Part shown: piece by piece, positions 1-7,141 of the stretch
How the letters are laid out: every line of letters starts with the position of its first letter
Position numbering within the stretch: the stretch's first letter is position 1
Made by a program: the position numbers and the translations under genes
DNA from: an uncultured Alphaproteobacteria bacterium
GTDB lineage: Bacteria > Pseudomonadota > Alphaproteobacteria > Rhizobiales > Pleomorphomonadaceae
Reading direction: 5' to 3'
Length of the DNA: 26,837 bases
Assembly: GCA_937900425.1 (NCBI GenBank)
Contig: CALCDT010000299.1
Coordinates: 1-26,837 of the forward strand
The notes under the pieces: generated by a model
Database searches by the model: none
The model's input: only the letters and a program-made list of their open reading frames with translations
What the model was told of the DNA's origin: nothing

Positions 1-332
1 ACATGCCCTGCAAGCCGAACACCGTGATGTTCAACAAGGTCACCATCAAGGGCGCCAAGCAGGCCGTCCAGATGTTCGGACCGGCCCAGCATGGCGTCGC
101 CATGGCGGTGCAGGATTGTGTCGCCGAAGGCACCATCCCGATGGACGAAGCCGACGACCTCTACATCTGCGTCGGCGTCTTCATCCACTGGGAAGCCGAG
201 GACGACGCCAAGATCCAGGAATACAACTACAAGGCCACGAAGGAAGCCATCGAGCGCGCCGTCGCCGGCCTGCCGACCGCTGCCACGGCGACCGAGCAGC
301 GCAAGGCCGTCAAGCATCCCTTCGGTGCGTAG
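1..332 (+). CDS. fae: Formaldehyde-activating enzyme Fae, C-terminal part (5' end outside window)
   Basis: Fae condenses formaldehyde with tetrahydromethanopterin (H4MPT) to methylene-H4MPT in the cytoplasm, the entry step of the H4MPT formaldehyde oxidation pathway of methylotrophs. The visible 109 residues match the conserved C-terminal two thirds of the family: CKPNTVMFNKVTIKGAKQA, FGPAQHGVAMAVQD and FIHWEAEDDAKIQEYNYKAT are close to textbook Fae. The full protein is about 170 residues, so roughly 60 N-terminal residues, including the catalytic histidine region, lie before position 1. The ATG at 3 is an internal methionine and not the start; the frame is open to the window edge. It ends with TAG at 330-332 and is followed by a hairpin and a rho-independent terminator, so it is the last gene of its transcript. 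The neighbouring C1 genes support bona fide Fae rather than a divergent paralogue. Identity is very secure. Confidence 0.96.
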   Translation, partial: MPCKPNTVMFNKVTIKGAKQAVQMFGPAQHGVAMAVQDCVAEGTIPMDEADDLYICVGVFIHWEAEDDAKIQEYNYKATKEAIERAVAGLPTAATATEQRKAVKHPFGA

Positions 333-420
333 ATACGAGACAACCCTGGGCAGACCAATGCCCCGGCGATGCCGCAGTCACTGATCCAGCGGTTGTTCTC
401 GAAGTATTTCGGTAGCTGAG

Positions 421-462
421 CCGTTCCGGGAAAAGCAAGCATCGCTTTTCCTCCTGGAACGG
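421..462 (+). other. Imperfect hairpin in the fae 3' untranslated region
   Basis: Outer arms CCGTTCC (421-427) and GGAACGG (456-462) and inner arms GAAAAGC (430-436) and GCTTTTC (444-450) can fold into one interrupted stem. It lies between the fae stop and the terminator at 480-513. It lacks a T-run, so it is not itself a terminator. The 3' side of the internal loop contains CTCCT, which resembles an anti-Shine-Dalgarno sequence. It could stabilise the mRNA end or be part of a 3'-UTR-derived small RNA; both ideas are inference. Confidence 0.55.
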
Positions 463-479
463 CGAAGGATCGAGGTTGG

Positions 480-513
480 AAAGGCCCGGATGGCGACATC
501 CGGGCCTTTTTTT
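480..513 (+). terminator. Rho-independent terminator of fae
   Basis: A perfect 12-bp stem, AAGGCCCGGATG (481-492) with CATCCGGGCCTT (497-508), is closed by a GCGA tetraloop of GNRA type. A run of seven T follows (507-513, two of them in the stem). It lies about 150 bases after the fae stop and is in the right orientation. Read on the minus strand it has only three T after the stem, so it may act weakly for the HisA-like gene that ends at 630. Confidence 0.9.
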
Positions 514-629
514 GTCTTTCGCGAATCCCGCAATTGGTCGGTGGAGGGGCGAACGAGGTTTGGGCGACGCGCGGCACGACCTCCTCGGCTGCGGTCCGTC
601 TCCTGCCGCCCGAGCCCTTCCGCGCTCCG

Positions 630-1331
630 TCAGCCCGGCTCGCCGGCGGAGGCGGCGATCACCGACCGGTCGATCCGGCCGTCGTGCAGCGCGGTGGCGA
701 CGAGGGCGCCGGCGATGCCGAGGGCGTCGAGAGTAACGAGATCGTCTCGCCCGCGTATGCCCCCCGCCGCGAAGATGCGCGCTGCGGGTGCGGCCCGGCG
801 CACCGCGGCGAGGCGGTCGAGGTCGGGGCCGTCGCCGCTGCCGACGCGGGCGAGGGTCATGACGACGACATCCCGCGGCCAGGCCCCGGGTTCATTCAGG
901 ATCGCCGCGGGTCCGACGTAGGCGTCGCCGCGGAAATCAAGCGACAGCACGCACTCGTTTCCAAGCACCGCGAGAAGGTCTCCGCCGGTCTGGCTTTCGG
1001 TGCCGATCACCGGCCGCCCCGGGCGCAGCGTCGCCCGACCGGCGGCGGTGGCGACGTCGGCGAGGGCGTCGTCGATCCAGAAGCCGACGCCCGGATGGGC
1101 CGCCGCCAGCGCGGCGATCGCCGCCGTTTGCGGCGCCCGGCCTTCGATGGCGTCGAGATCGGCGATGTAGACCTCGTCGAAGGGCCAGATTCCGAGAAGC
1201 CCGGCGAGTACGTCGGCCGGCTCCGGGGTCGGCGCCAGCGGCGTCTCGATCGGCGCGTAAGCCGAGCGTTCGCCCCGCCGGGCGCGCACGACGAGCCCGT
1301 GTCTTAGGTCGAGAACCGGAATGATCTTCAT
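630..1331 (-). CDS. HisA-like TIM-barrel protein of the H4MPT/methanofuran C1 gene set
   Basis: The 233-residue protein begins MKIIPVLDLRHGLVVRARRG, the HisA-type first beta strand with its catalytic-type aspartate. It continues with VYIADLDAIEG and, near the C terminus, the phosphate-binding-type AGGIRGRDDLVTL. It is therefore a HisA/HisF-fold barrel. HisA itself isomerises ProFAR in histidine synthesis, but methylotrophs carry a HisA-like paralogue with their archaeal-type C1 genes. The position between fae and an MfnF-like gene points to that paralogue; its exact reaction is unclear. The frame is open upstream to 1589, but homology starts at the ATG at 1331, which has GGTGGTGGAAAGGG just upstream. 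It is transcribed divergently from the next gene, with 157 bases between. Fold assignment is secure and pathway assignment is inferred from context. Confidence 0.85.
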   Translation of the reverse strand: MKIIPVLDLRHGLVVRARRGERSAYAPIETPLAPTPEPADVLAGLLGIWPFDEVYIADLDAIEGRAPQTAAIAALAAAHPGVGFWIDDALADVATAAGRATLRPGRPVIGTESQTGGDLLAVLGNECVLSLDFRGDAYVGPAAILNEPGAWPRDVVVMTLARVGSGDGPDLDRLAAVRRAAPAARIFAAGGIRGRDDLVTLDALGIAGALVATALHDGRIDRSVIAASAGEPG

Positions 1332-1445
1332 GCCGGCAGACCCTTTCCACCACCCCCCGTTCGCCGAACCGTCATCCCGCCCGTCCTCGTCCCCTTGACC
1401 TTCGTCGAAGCCGCCGCGCACAGTCCGCCGCGCCCGCGAAGCGGC

Positions 1446-1459
1446 GCGCCTCGAGGCGC
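1446..1459. other. Perfect 14-bp palindrome in the divergent promoter region
   Basis: GCGCCTCGAGGCGC is perfectly self-complementary. It lies between the divergent HisA-like and MfnF-like genes, 29 bases before the start of the latter. The position fits an operator for a dimeric regulator, but no regulator or consensus is recognised, and short GC palindromes also arise by chance in such DNA. Confidence 0.3.
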
Positions 1460-1488
1460 CGTGCCTCGCCCGAACACCGAAGGCCACC

Positions 1489-2562
1489 ATGCTTCCAGCC
1501 GACCCGATCACGCAAGCCCGCGACCCGTTCCCGAACGAACCCGCGTCCGGTTCGGTGATCGGCTGGGATGTCGGCGGTGCCCACCTCAAGGCCGTCCGCG
1601 TCGAGAACGGCGAGGTGAGAGCCGCCCGACAGGAGGCACTGCCGCTCTGGCTCGGCCTGAAGCACCTCGAAAAGGCGATGACTGCGATCCGCGCCGACCT
1701 CGGCGAGGTCGGCCGTCACCGCGTCACCATGACCGGCGAGCTGGTCGACGCCTTCGCCTCACGGGCGGAAGGCGTCGCCGCGATCGCCGGCACGGCAGCG
1801 CGGCTTCTCGGCGACGACGTCCTGATCTGGGGCGGCCGGGCAGGGTGGCTGACCGCCCCGGAGGCGGGGAGGCGGGCCGAAGACGTCGCCTCGGCGAACT
1901 GGCACGCGACGGCGACTTTTGTCGCCGGTCGCCGCCGGGACGCAATCCTGCTCGACATCGGCAGCACGACGACCGACGTCATCCCCATCAAGGAGGGCCG
2001 TGTCGCGGCGACCGGCTACTCGGATGCGACGCGCTTTTCGAGCGGAGAACTGGTCTACACCGGGGCGGTGCGCACACCGCTGATGGCGGTGGCGCAGCGG
2101 GCGCCGTTCCGAGGCGGCTGGTCGGGCGTCGCGGCCGAATATTTCGCGACCATGGCCGACGTCAATCGGCTGCTCGGTCGCCTCGACGAAGCCGACGACC
2201 GCTATCCGCCGGCCGACGGCAGGGGCAAGAGCCTCGACGAAAGCCGGATCCGCCTCGCCCGCATGGTCGGAGCCGATGTCGGCGACGCCACCCCGGACGA
2301 CTGGACGGGTCTCGCGGCCTGGTTCGCGGAAAGCCAGATCCGCCTCGTCGACGACGCGCTCCGCCTCGTCGCCTCGCGCAGCACCCTCGCCGCCGACGCG
2401 CCTATCGTCGCCTGCGGCATCGGCCGCGAGCCGGCCGCCGAACTCGCCCGGCGGCAGGGGCGGACGATCGAGGATCTCGCCGCGCTGATGCCGGCGGCGG
2501 ACGCCGACCTCGCCCGTCGCGCCGCCGCCTACGCCCCGGCGGCGTCGGTCGCTCTTCTCTAG
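1489..2562 (+). CDS. MfnF-like / H4MPT-linked C1 transfer pathway protein (hydantoinase A-like, ASKHA fold)
   Basis: The 357-residue cytoplasmic protein has two glycine-rich motifs of the acetate/sugar kinase-Hsc70-actin fold: SVIGWDVGGAHLKAVRV near residue 20 and ILLDIGSTTTDVIPI near residue 150. GIGREPAAELARRQG lies near the end. This is the pattern of the hydantoinase/oxoprolinase-like family described as a probable H4MPT-linked C1 transfer pathway protein. Its archaeal relative MfnF joins the furan and tyramine parts in methanofuran synthesis, so a role in making methylofuran is likely. The ATG at 1489 follows GAAGG at 1479-1483. A later GTG at residue 20 would still keep the first motif, but the ribosome binding site favours 1489. 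Family membership is secure; the reaction is inferred from relatives and the adjacent fae. Confidence 0.87.
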   Translation: MLPADPITQARDPFPNEPASGSVIGWDVGGAHLKAVRVENGEVRAARQEALPLWLGLKHLEKAMTAIRADLGEVGRHRVTMTGELVDAFASRAEGVAAIAGTAARLLGDDVLIWGGRAGWLTAPEAGRRAEDVASANWHATATFVAGRRRDAILLDIGSTTTDVIPIKEGRVAATGYSDATRFSSGELVYTGAVRTPLMAVAQRAPFRGGWSGVAAEYFATMADVNRLLGRLDEADDRYPPADGRGKSLDESRIRLARMVGADVGDATPDDWTGLAAWFAESQIRLVDDALRLVASRSTLAADAPIVACGIGREPAAELARRQGRTIEDLAALMPAADADLARRAAAYAPAASVALL

Positions 2563-3286
2563 GGACGGACGCGTCGGTCGCGGATGATGCCGACCGAGCG
2601 GAGAGCGCCGGCCGGACCATCCACACCCGGCACCGGACGTTTCTGTGACGATTGTGCAACATCGCCGGGGCGTCGTGGTCGCCGATCCAAGCACCGATGG
2701 AACCGCCGCTATTCAGCCACAAATCCTGACGAGGGTCGCCTCCGAGATGAGCTCGGTCATTGCGGGTCGAGAGCGAAGTTGCGACGTCATGAACGCCGCA
2801 TCAGCGGTAGCGGATCCTGCGAAGCGACTTGAAAACATCTTGCGAAGATAATGGATTCGATCGGGGATTCGGATCTGTCAGCTTCGCCGCTCCGCCGGCC
2901 CGGCGAGGGAGTCGGGCCGCTGGAGACATGGGTTTTGGTCGGAGTTTCAGCGACGACGACGGGCCGGAAGGCGCTCAATTGGAAGGCCCCAGTGCCGCCG
3001 AAATGAGCGGGCAGAGTCGCCGCCATGAAACTGCGAAGGTGAGGACGATCGGGGAACTCGAAATTTACGTCCCGGAGGCGATGGTGTGCGCCGGACGACT
3101 TAAGGGACCTCCCCGAACCGCTCCTGCCGGGGCCGGACGCGCCGGCCGGATACGTGCGGCCCGGCGCCAGAGCGGCCCGGTCGGGATTTACCTGCGTACC
3201 GGCAATGCCCGGTTCCCGGGAATCGAAGGAAAAGACCTGCTATGCTGAGTATGGCGTGTATCGATGCAGGGGCTGGGCGGACGAGA
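2563..3286. other. Long intergenic region upstream of exoR, no gene recognised
   Basis: About 720 bases separate the MfnF-like gene from exoR. The open frames here (for example 2645-2851 and 2829-3248) give arginine/glycine/alanine-rich translations without domain-like patterns, so none is called. A 7-bp hairpin, TCGGTCG (2574-2580) with CGACCGA (2591-2597), lies just after the MfnF-like stop but has no T-run. A comparatively AT-rich patch at 2828-2856 includes a -10-like GATAAT (2847-2852) without a matching -35. The region probably holds the exoR promoter and leader. Confidence 0.5.
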
Positions 3287-4138
3287 ATGAACGGGGGCAA
3301 ACGGGCGGTTCTGTTGCTGGCGGCGCTGATCGTCGGCGCGGTCCCGGCGAAGGCGTTCGACGTCAAGTCGAAGTTCCTTCCGCTGGACGCCGGCGCGTCG
3401 TCCTCGCCGCAGGAGATCGACCAGGCCTTCCGCGACGGCACCCGCGCCTATTTCTCCGGTGACAAGGAGGCCGCGCTCGACGGCCTTCGCTATGCTGCCG
3501 AATACGGCCACCCGGCCGCCCAGTGGAAGCTCGGCCGGATGTATGCCGAAGGCGACGGCGTCGGCGAGAACGACCTCCAGGCTTTCGACTATTTCAGCCG
3601 CATCATCGCCGAACACGCGGACGACTCGCCCTCGTCTCCGCAGGCGCCCTACATCGCCAACGCCTTCGTCGAGGTCGGCAACTACTATCGCTCCGGTATC
3701 CCGAATTCGACGATCCAGGCCAACAGCCGCCGCGCGCGCGAAATCCTCACCTACGCCGCGTCCTACTTCGGCGACGCCGACGCCCAGCGCGACCTCGCCG
3801 AGATGTATCTCGGCGGCGAGGGCGGCGAGAAGGACATCCGCCAGGCCGCGCGCTGGCTGCTGCTCGCCGCCAAGAAAGGCCAGATCGACGCCCAGGTCCG
3901 CCTCGGCGAACTTCTCCTCTCGGGCGAGGATATCGGCGCCAGCCCGATTCACGGGCTGATGTGGCTCACCGTCGCGCTGAAGCGTGCCGAAAGCGCCGGC
4001 TACGATCCGGTGCGGATCCGCAATCTCCACGAACAGGCTTTCGCGATCGCCAGCGAGCACACGCGCCGCTCGGCGATGGATCTCGCCGACGCCTGGATCC
4101 GCGACAACGCCTCGATCATGTCGGTCGCCGCCCAGTGA
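3287..4138 (+). CDS. exoR: ExoR-like periplasmic regulator with Sel1 repeats
   Basis: In rhizobia ExoR is a periplasmic protein that restrains the ExoS-ChvI (ChvG-ChvI) two-component system and so controls exopolysaccharide and motility genes. From ATG 3287 the 283-residue product has a standard signal peptide, with charged MNGGKR, hydrophobic AVLLLAALIVGAV and a PAKA-F cleavage site. Sel1-type helical repeats follow: AAEYGHPAAQWKLGRMYAEG, AQRDLAEMYLGGEGG with AARWLLLAAKKGQ, and AQVRLGELLLSGED. Length and architecture match ExoR (about 270 residues). An upstream in-frame ATG at 3242 has a better Shine-Dalgarno (AAGGA at 3226-3230) but would give an unusually long signal region; 3287 has only GGA at 3279-3281. 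Its last 23 bases overlap the convergent cinA-like gene. No exo biosynthesis genes lie adjacent, but two polysaccharide-type genes occur about 6 kb downstream. Confidence 0.88.
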   Translation: MNGGKRAVLLLAALIVGAVPAKAFDVKSKFLPLDAGASSSPQEIDQAFRDGTRAYFSGDKEAALDGLRYAAEYGHPAAQWKLGRMYAEGDGVGENDLQAFDYFSRIIAEHADDSPSSPQAPYIANAFVEVGNYYRSGIPNSTIQANSRRAREILTYAASYFGDADAQRDLAEMYLGGEGGEKDIRQAARWLLLAAKKGQIDAQVRLGELLLSGEDIGASPIHGLMWLTVALKRAESAGYDPVRIRNLHEQAFAIASEHTRRSAMDLADAWIRDNASIMSVAAQ

Positions 4139-4643
4139 TGGACTCGCCGTCGGCGAGGGCTGTTTCCAGCATCGACAAGGCCTGAAGCACCGCGGCCGCG
4201 CGCACGCCGGCCCGGCCGACGTTGCCGAACCGGCACTCGGCGTGCCCGGTCGGCGCCCCGGCCACGGCGAGGGCGAAATGAACGAGACCGACCGGCTTTT
4301 CCGCCGATCCGCCGCCGGGTCCGGCGACGCCTGTCACGGACACCGCGACGTCGGCCGCCGAATGGACCAGGGCGCCTTCGGCCATCGCCCGCGCCACCGG
4401 CTCGCTCACGGCGCCATGAGCGGCGATGAGCGTCATCGGCACCCCGAGCATCGCCGTCTTGGCCTCGTTCGAATAGGTGACGAAGCCGCGGTCGAACACG
4501 TCGGACGAGCCCGCGATCTCGGTCAAGGTCGCCGCGACGAGGCCTCCCGTGCAGGATTCCGCCGTCGCGATCCTGAGGCCGCGGCGCCGGGCGCGCTCGA
4601 GCAGGCGGGTGGTGCGGCCGATCAGGTCCTGAAAGTCGCTCAC
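4116..4643 (-). CDS. CinA-family nicotinamide-nucleotide amidohydrolase (PncC-like)
   Basis: The 175-residue protein is the stand-alone C-terminal CinA domain, which deamidates NMN to nicotinate mononucleotide in pyridine nucleotide recycling. Family signatures are plain: TAESCTGGLVAATLTEIAGS, FVTYSNEAKTAMLGV, and VTGVAGPGGGSAEKPVGLVH. The N-terminal MoCF-like domain of full-length CinA is absent, as in many alphaproteobacteria. The start is GTG at 4643, preceded by a strong GGAGGGG. It lies 15 bases after the ispDF stop on the same strand, so the two are probably cotranscribed. Its 3' end overlaps exoR by 23 bases in convergent orientation. Enzymatic assignment rests on the family and was not otherwise tested. 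Confidence 0.93.
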   Translation of the reverse strand: MSDFQDLIGRTTRLLERARRRGLRIATAESCTGGLVAATLTEIAGSSDVFDRGFVTYSNEAKTAMLGVPMTLIAAHGAVSEPVARAMAEGALVHSAADVAVSVTGVAGPGGGSAEKPVGLVHFALAVAGAPTGHAECRFGNVGRAGVRAAAVLQALSMLETALADGESITGRRPT

Positions 4644-4658
4644 GATCCCCTCCGCGCC

Positions 4659-5927
4659 TCAGCGGACCGAAAAGGGCAGGCGGATCGTCGCCGTCGCGAA
4701 GGCGGCGATGCCCTCGCGGCGGCCGGCGAAGCCGAGCCCTTCGCTGGTGGTGGCCTTGATGCCGACCCTGTCCAGGTCGATGCCGGCGATCTCGGCGATC
4801 CGGGCCCGCATCGCCTCGCGGTGCGGGCCGACCTTCGGCTCCTCCGCGACGATCGAGGCGTCGAGATGGGCGACGACACCGCCGCGTTCGCCGACGCGGC
4901 GCACGGCGTCCGCAAGGAAGATCGACGAGGGCGCGCCCCGCCACTTCTCCTCGCTCGGCGGGAAATGGCGGCCGATGTCGCCGTCGCCGAGCGCGCCGAG
5001 GATCGCATCCGTCAGCGCGTGCAGCACGACGTCCGCGTCGGAATGGCCGCGCAGCCTGCGGTCGTGGGGAATGAAGACGCCCCCGAGCGTCACGCCGTCG
5101 CCCGGCTCCAGCACGTGGACGTCGTAGCCGTTGCCGACCCGGACGTCCCCGGTCGCGAGAAGAGGATTGGCGAGGAGGGCGTCGGCGAGGAGGCGTCGCT
5201 CCGCCCGCGCGAAGTCCTCCGGATGGGTGAGCTTCATATTGTCCTCCCCGCAGGCGACCATCACGGTGCGCGCGCCGTGCCATTCGGCGACCGCGGTGTC
5301 GTCGGTGAAATCCTCGCGGCCCGCCGCGGCGGCGGCACGATGGGCGGCGAGGATGGCCGGGAAGCGGAAGCCCTGCGGCGTCGCGGCTCGCCACAGGCCC
5401 TCGCGCGGCACCGTCGCCTCGACGGAACCGTCGCGGCACCGCTTCAACGTGTCGACGACCGGCACGCCGGCACAGGCCGCCTCGTGGTCGGCGAGAGCGT
5501 CGGCGACGGCGCTCACCGTCGCCGCATCGACGAACGGCCGCACGGCGTCGTGGATCAGCACGGCGCCCGGCGCCTCCGCTGCCAGCGCGTCGAGCCCGGC
5601 CCGCACCGACGCTTGGCGTTCGGCGCCGCCGGTGACCGGCGGCAGCAGGCGATCGGTGTTCACGGCGAGATCGGCGACGGCGGCGGCGTAGAGAGCGTGA
5701 TCGTCCGGATGGATGACGACCGCGATCCGCGCCACCCGCGGATGACGCAGGAACACCTCGAGCGTGCGGGCGAGCACCGTCCGCCCGCCGATCATCCGGT
5801 ATTGCTTTGGAATCGCTTCGCCGCCGCCGGCCCGTCGTCCGCGTCCGCCGGCGACGATCAGCGCCGCCACGGCGGGCAGGGCGCCGGCATCAGGTCGGCC
5901 CGCGGCCGCGCTCGTCGAAATCGTCAC
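4659..5927 (-). CDS. ispDF: Bifunctional IspD/IspF (MEP isoprenoid pathway)
   Basis: This is a fusion of two enzymes of the non-mevalonate pathway. The N-terminal half is 2-C-methyl-D-erythritol 4-phosphate cytidylyltransferase: AALIVAGGRGRRAGGGE with PKQY, VLIHDAVRPFVD and DTLKR. The C-terminal half is MECDP synthase: GNGYDVHVLEPGD, the metal-binding GHSDADVVLHALTDAILGAL, DIGRHFPPSEEKW and the terminal ATTSEGLGFAGRREGIAAFA. The fusion is characteristic of alpha- and epsilonproteobacteria; about 420 residues is normal. The start is uncertain: GTG at 5927 fits the family N terminus, while TTG at 5975 would add 16 residues. The GTG has no ideal Shine-Dalgarno (AAGG lies 13 bases upstream). It is followed closely by the cinA-like gene and diverges from dusB. 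Confidence 0.95.
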   Translation of the reverse strand: MTISTSAAAGRPDAGALPAVAALIVAGGRGRRAGGGEAIPKQYRMIGGRTVLARTLEVFLRHPRVARIAVVIHPDDHALYAAAVADLAVNTDRLLPPVTGGAERQASVRAGLDALAAEAPGAVLIHDAVRPFVDAATVSAVADALADHEAACAGVPVVDTLKRCRDGSVEATVPREGLWRAATPQGFRFPAILAAHRAAAAAGREDFTDDTAVAEWHGARTVMVACGEDNMKLTHPEDFARAERRLLADALLANPLLATGDVRVGNGYDVHVLEPGDGVTLGGVFIPHDRRLRGHSDADVVLHALTDAILGALGDGDIGRHFPPSEEKWRGAPSSIFLADAVRRVGERGGVVAHLDASIVAEEPKVGPHREAMRARIAEIAGIDLDRVGIKATTSEGLGFAGRREGIAAFATATIRLPFSVR

Positions 5928-5986
5928 CCTCGCGCCCCGTCCTTCTTCACCAAAGCCTTGGAGAACCGGCTGCAACGCATCAGAAG

Positions 5987-6115
5987 CCTTGCATGGACCG
6001 GCCGACCGGCGTTATTGATGTCTAAATGTTGAGCATCGATCGGCGATGCCCACGCGCTGAGCAAGCGCGCCCGTCGCCCTCGAGATGACCGAGTCTATAG
6101 CATGGGCATGCAAGG
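5987..6115. promoter_or_regulatory. Divergent ispDF/dusB control region bounded by a 9-bp inverted repeat
   Basis: CCTTGCATG at 5987-5995 and CATGCAAGG at 6107-6115 are exact reverse complements. Each lies close to the start of one of the two divergent genes. Between them is GCATCG (6033-6038) with CGATGC (6044-6049), a second inverted repeat. The arrangement would suit a factor acting on both promoters, but chance cannot be excluded. A -10-like TATAGC at 6096-6101 has no convincing -35. Confidence 0.35.
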
Positions 6116-6136
6116 GCGAAAGGGAACGTGACGCGG

Positions 6137-7141
6137 ATGGAGCCGATCGCCGTCGGAGAGATCCTGCTGCCGAACCGCGTCTTCCTCGCGCCGATGTCCG
6201 GCGTGAGCGATCTCGTGTTCCGCCGCCTCGCCCACGAGGGCGGGGCGGGTCTGGTTTTTTCCGAAATGGTCGCCTGCGAGGCCCTGCTCGAAGGCGACCC
6301 GGAGACGGTCGTGCGGGCCGAGGGCGCCGGCATGCCGGTCCACGCCGTCCAGATCGCCGGCCGCGAGGCTCGGTGGATGGCGGAAGGGGCGCGGCGCGCC
6401 GTCGAGGGCGGCGCCGACATCGTCGACATCAACATGGGCTGCCCGGCCCGCCGGGTCACCACCGGCTTGTCCGGCTCGGCGCTGATGCGCGACCTCGACC
6501 ATGCGCTGACGCTGATCGAGGCCGTGGTCGGCGCCGTGAAGGTGCCGGTGACGCTGAAGATGCGGCTCGGCTGGGACGAGCGCACGCTCAACGCCCCCGA
6601 CCTCGCGCGGCGGGCCGAGGCCGCCGGCGTACGCATGGTCACGGTCCACGGCCGCACCCGCTGCCAGTTTTACAAGGGCTCTGCCGACTGGGACGCGGTG
6701 CGCGCCGTCGTCGAGGCGGTTTCGATCCCCGTCGTCGTCAACGGCGACGTCGTCGACGCGGCCTCCGCCCGCGCCGCCCTCGCGGCATCGGGTGCCGCCG
6801 CCGTGATGGTCGGGCGCGGCGCCTACGGCCGACCGTGGGCGCCCGGCGCCATCGCCCGCGCGCTCGCCTCGGGCGGCGAGATCGAACCGCCGCCGGCCGA
6901 CGCGGTCCGTGACCTCGCCATCCGCCACGTCGACGGCCTCGCCTGCCTGCACGGCCGCGACCTCGGCCTGCGCATCGCCCGCAAGCACATCGGCTGGTAT
7001 CTCGACCAGTGGGCGCGCGATGACGCCGCCGCGCCGCGGATCAAGGCGAAACTGTTCGCCTCGCTCGACCCGGACGAGATCCGCGTCCTGATCGCCGCCT
7101 ATTTCGACGGCACGGCCGACGCCGTGCGGAGAGCGGCATGA
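6137..7141 (+). CDS. dusB: tRNA-dihydrouridine synthase DusB (NifR3 family)
   Basis: DusB is an FMN enzyme that reduces specific uridines in the tRNA D-arm. The 334-residue barrel shows FLAPMSGVSDLVFRRLA, VHAVQIAGREARWMAE, the active-site loop DINMGCPARRVT with catalytic Cys102, LKMRLGWDERTLNAPDLARR, TVHGRTRCQFYKGSADW and VMVGRGAYGRPW, all standard for the family. The start could be GTG 6128 or ATG 6137. AGGG at 6121-6124 lies too close to the first, and the family N terminus begins at MEPIAVGEILLPNRV, so 6137 is chosen. The stop overlaps the ntrB ATG (ATGA at 7138-7141), implying translational coupling. The dusB(nifR3)-ntrB-ntrC order is the classic alphaproteobacterial nitrogen-regulation operon. 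Confidence 0.95.
   Translation: MEPIAVGEILLPNRVFLAPMSGVSDLVFRRLAHEGGAGLVFSEMVACEALLEGDPETVVRAEGAGMPVHAVQIAGREARWMAEGARRAVEGGADIVDINMGCPARRVTTGLSGSALMRDLDHALTLIEAVVGAVKVPVTLKMRLGWDERTLNAPDLARRAEAAGVRMVTVHGRTRCQFYKGSADWDAVRAVVEAVSIPVVVNGDVVDAASARAALAASGAAAVMVGRGAYGRPWAPGAIARALASGGEIEPPPADAVRDLAIRHVDGLACLHGRDLGLRIARKHIGWYLDQWARDDAAAPRIKAKLFASLDPDEIRVLIAAYFDGTADAVRRAA

Noticed and set aside
1332..1589. N-terminal extension of the HisA-like frame
   Set aside because: The extension is low-complexity, overlaps the divergent MfnF-like start, and the HisA fold begins exactly at ATG 1331.
2829..3248. 139-residue frame upstream of exoR
   Set aside because: There is no domain-like pattern and no good start signal; it probably reflects leader DNA.
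3984..6032. 682-residue plus-strand frame
   Set aside because: It runs antisense through cinA and ispDF, both of which are unmistakable on the minus strand.
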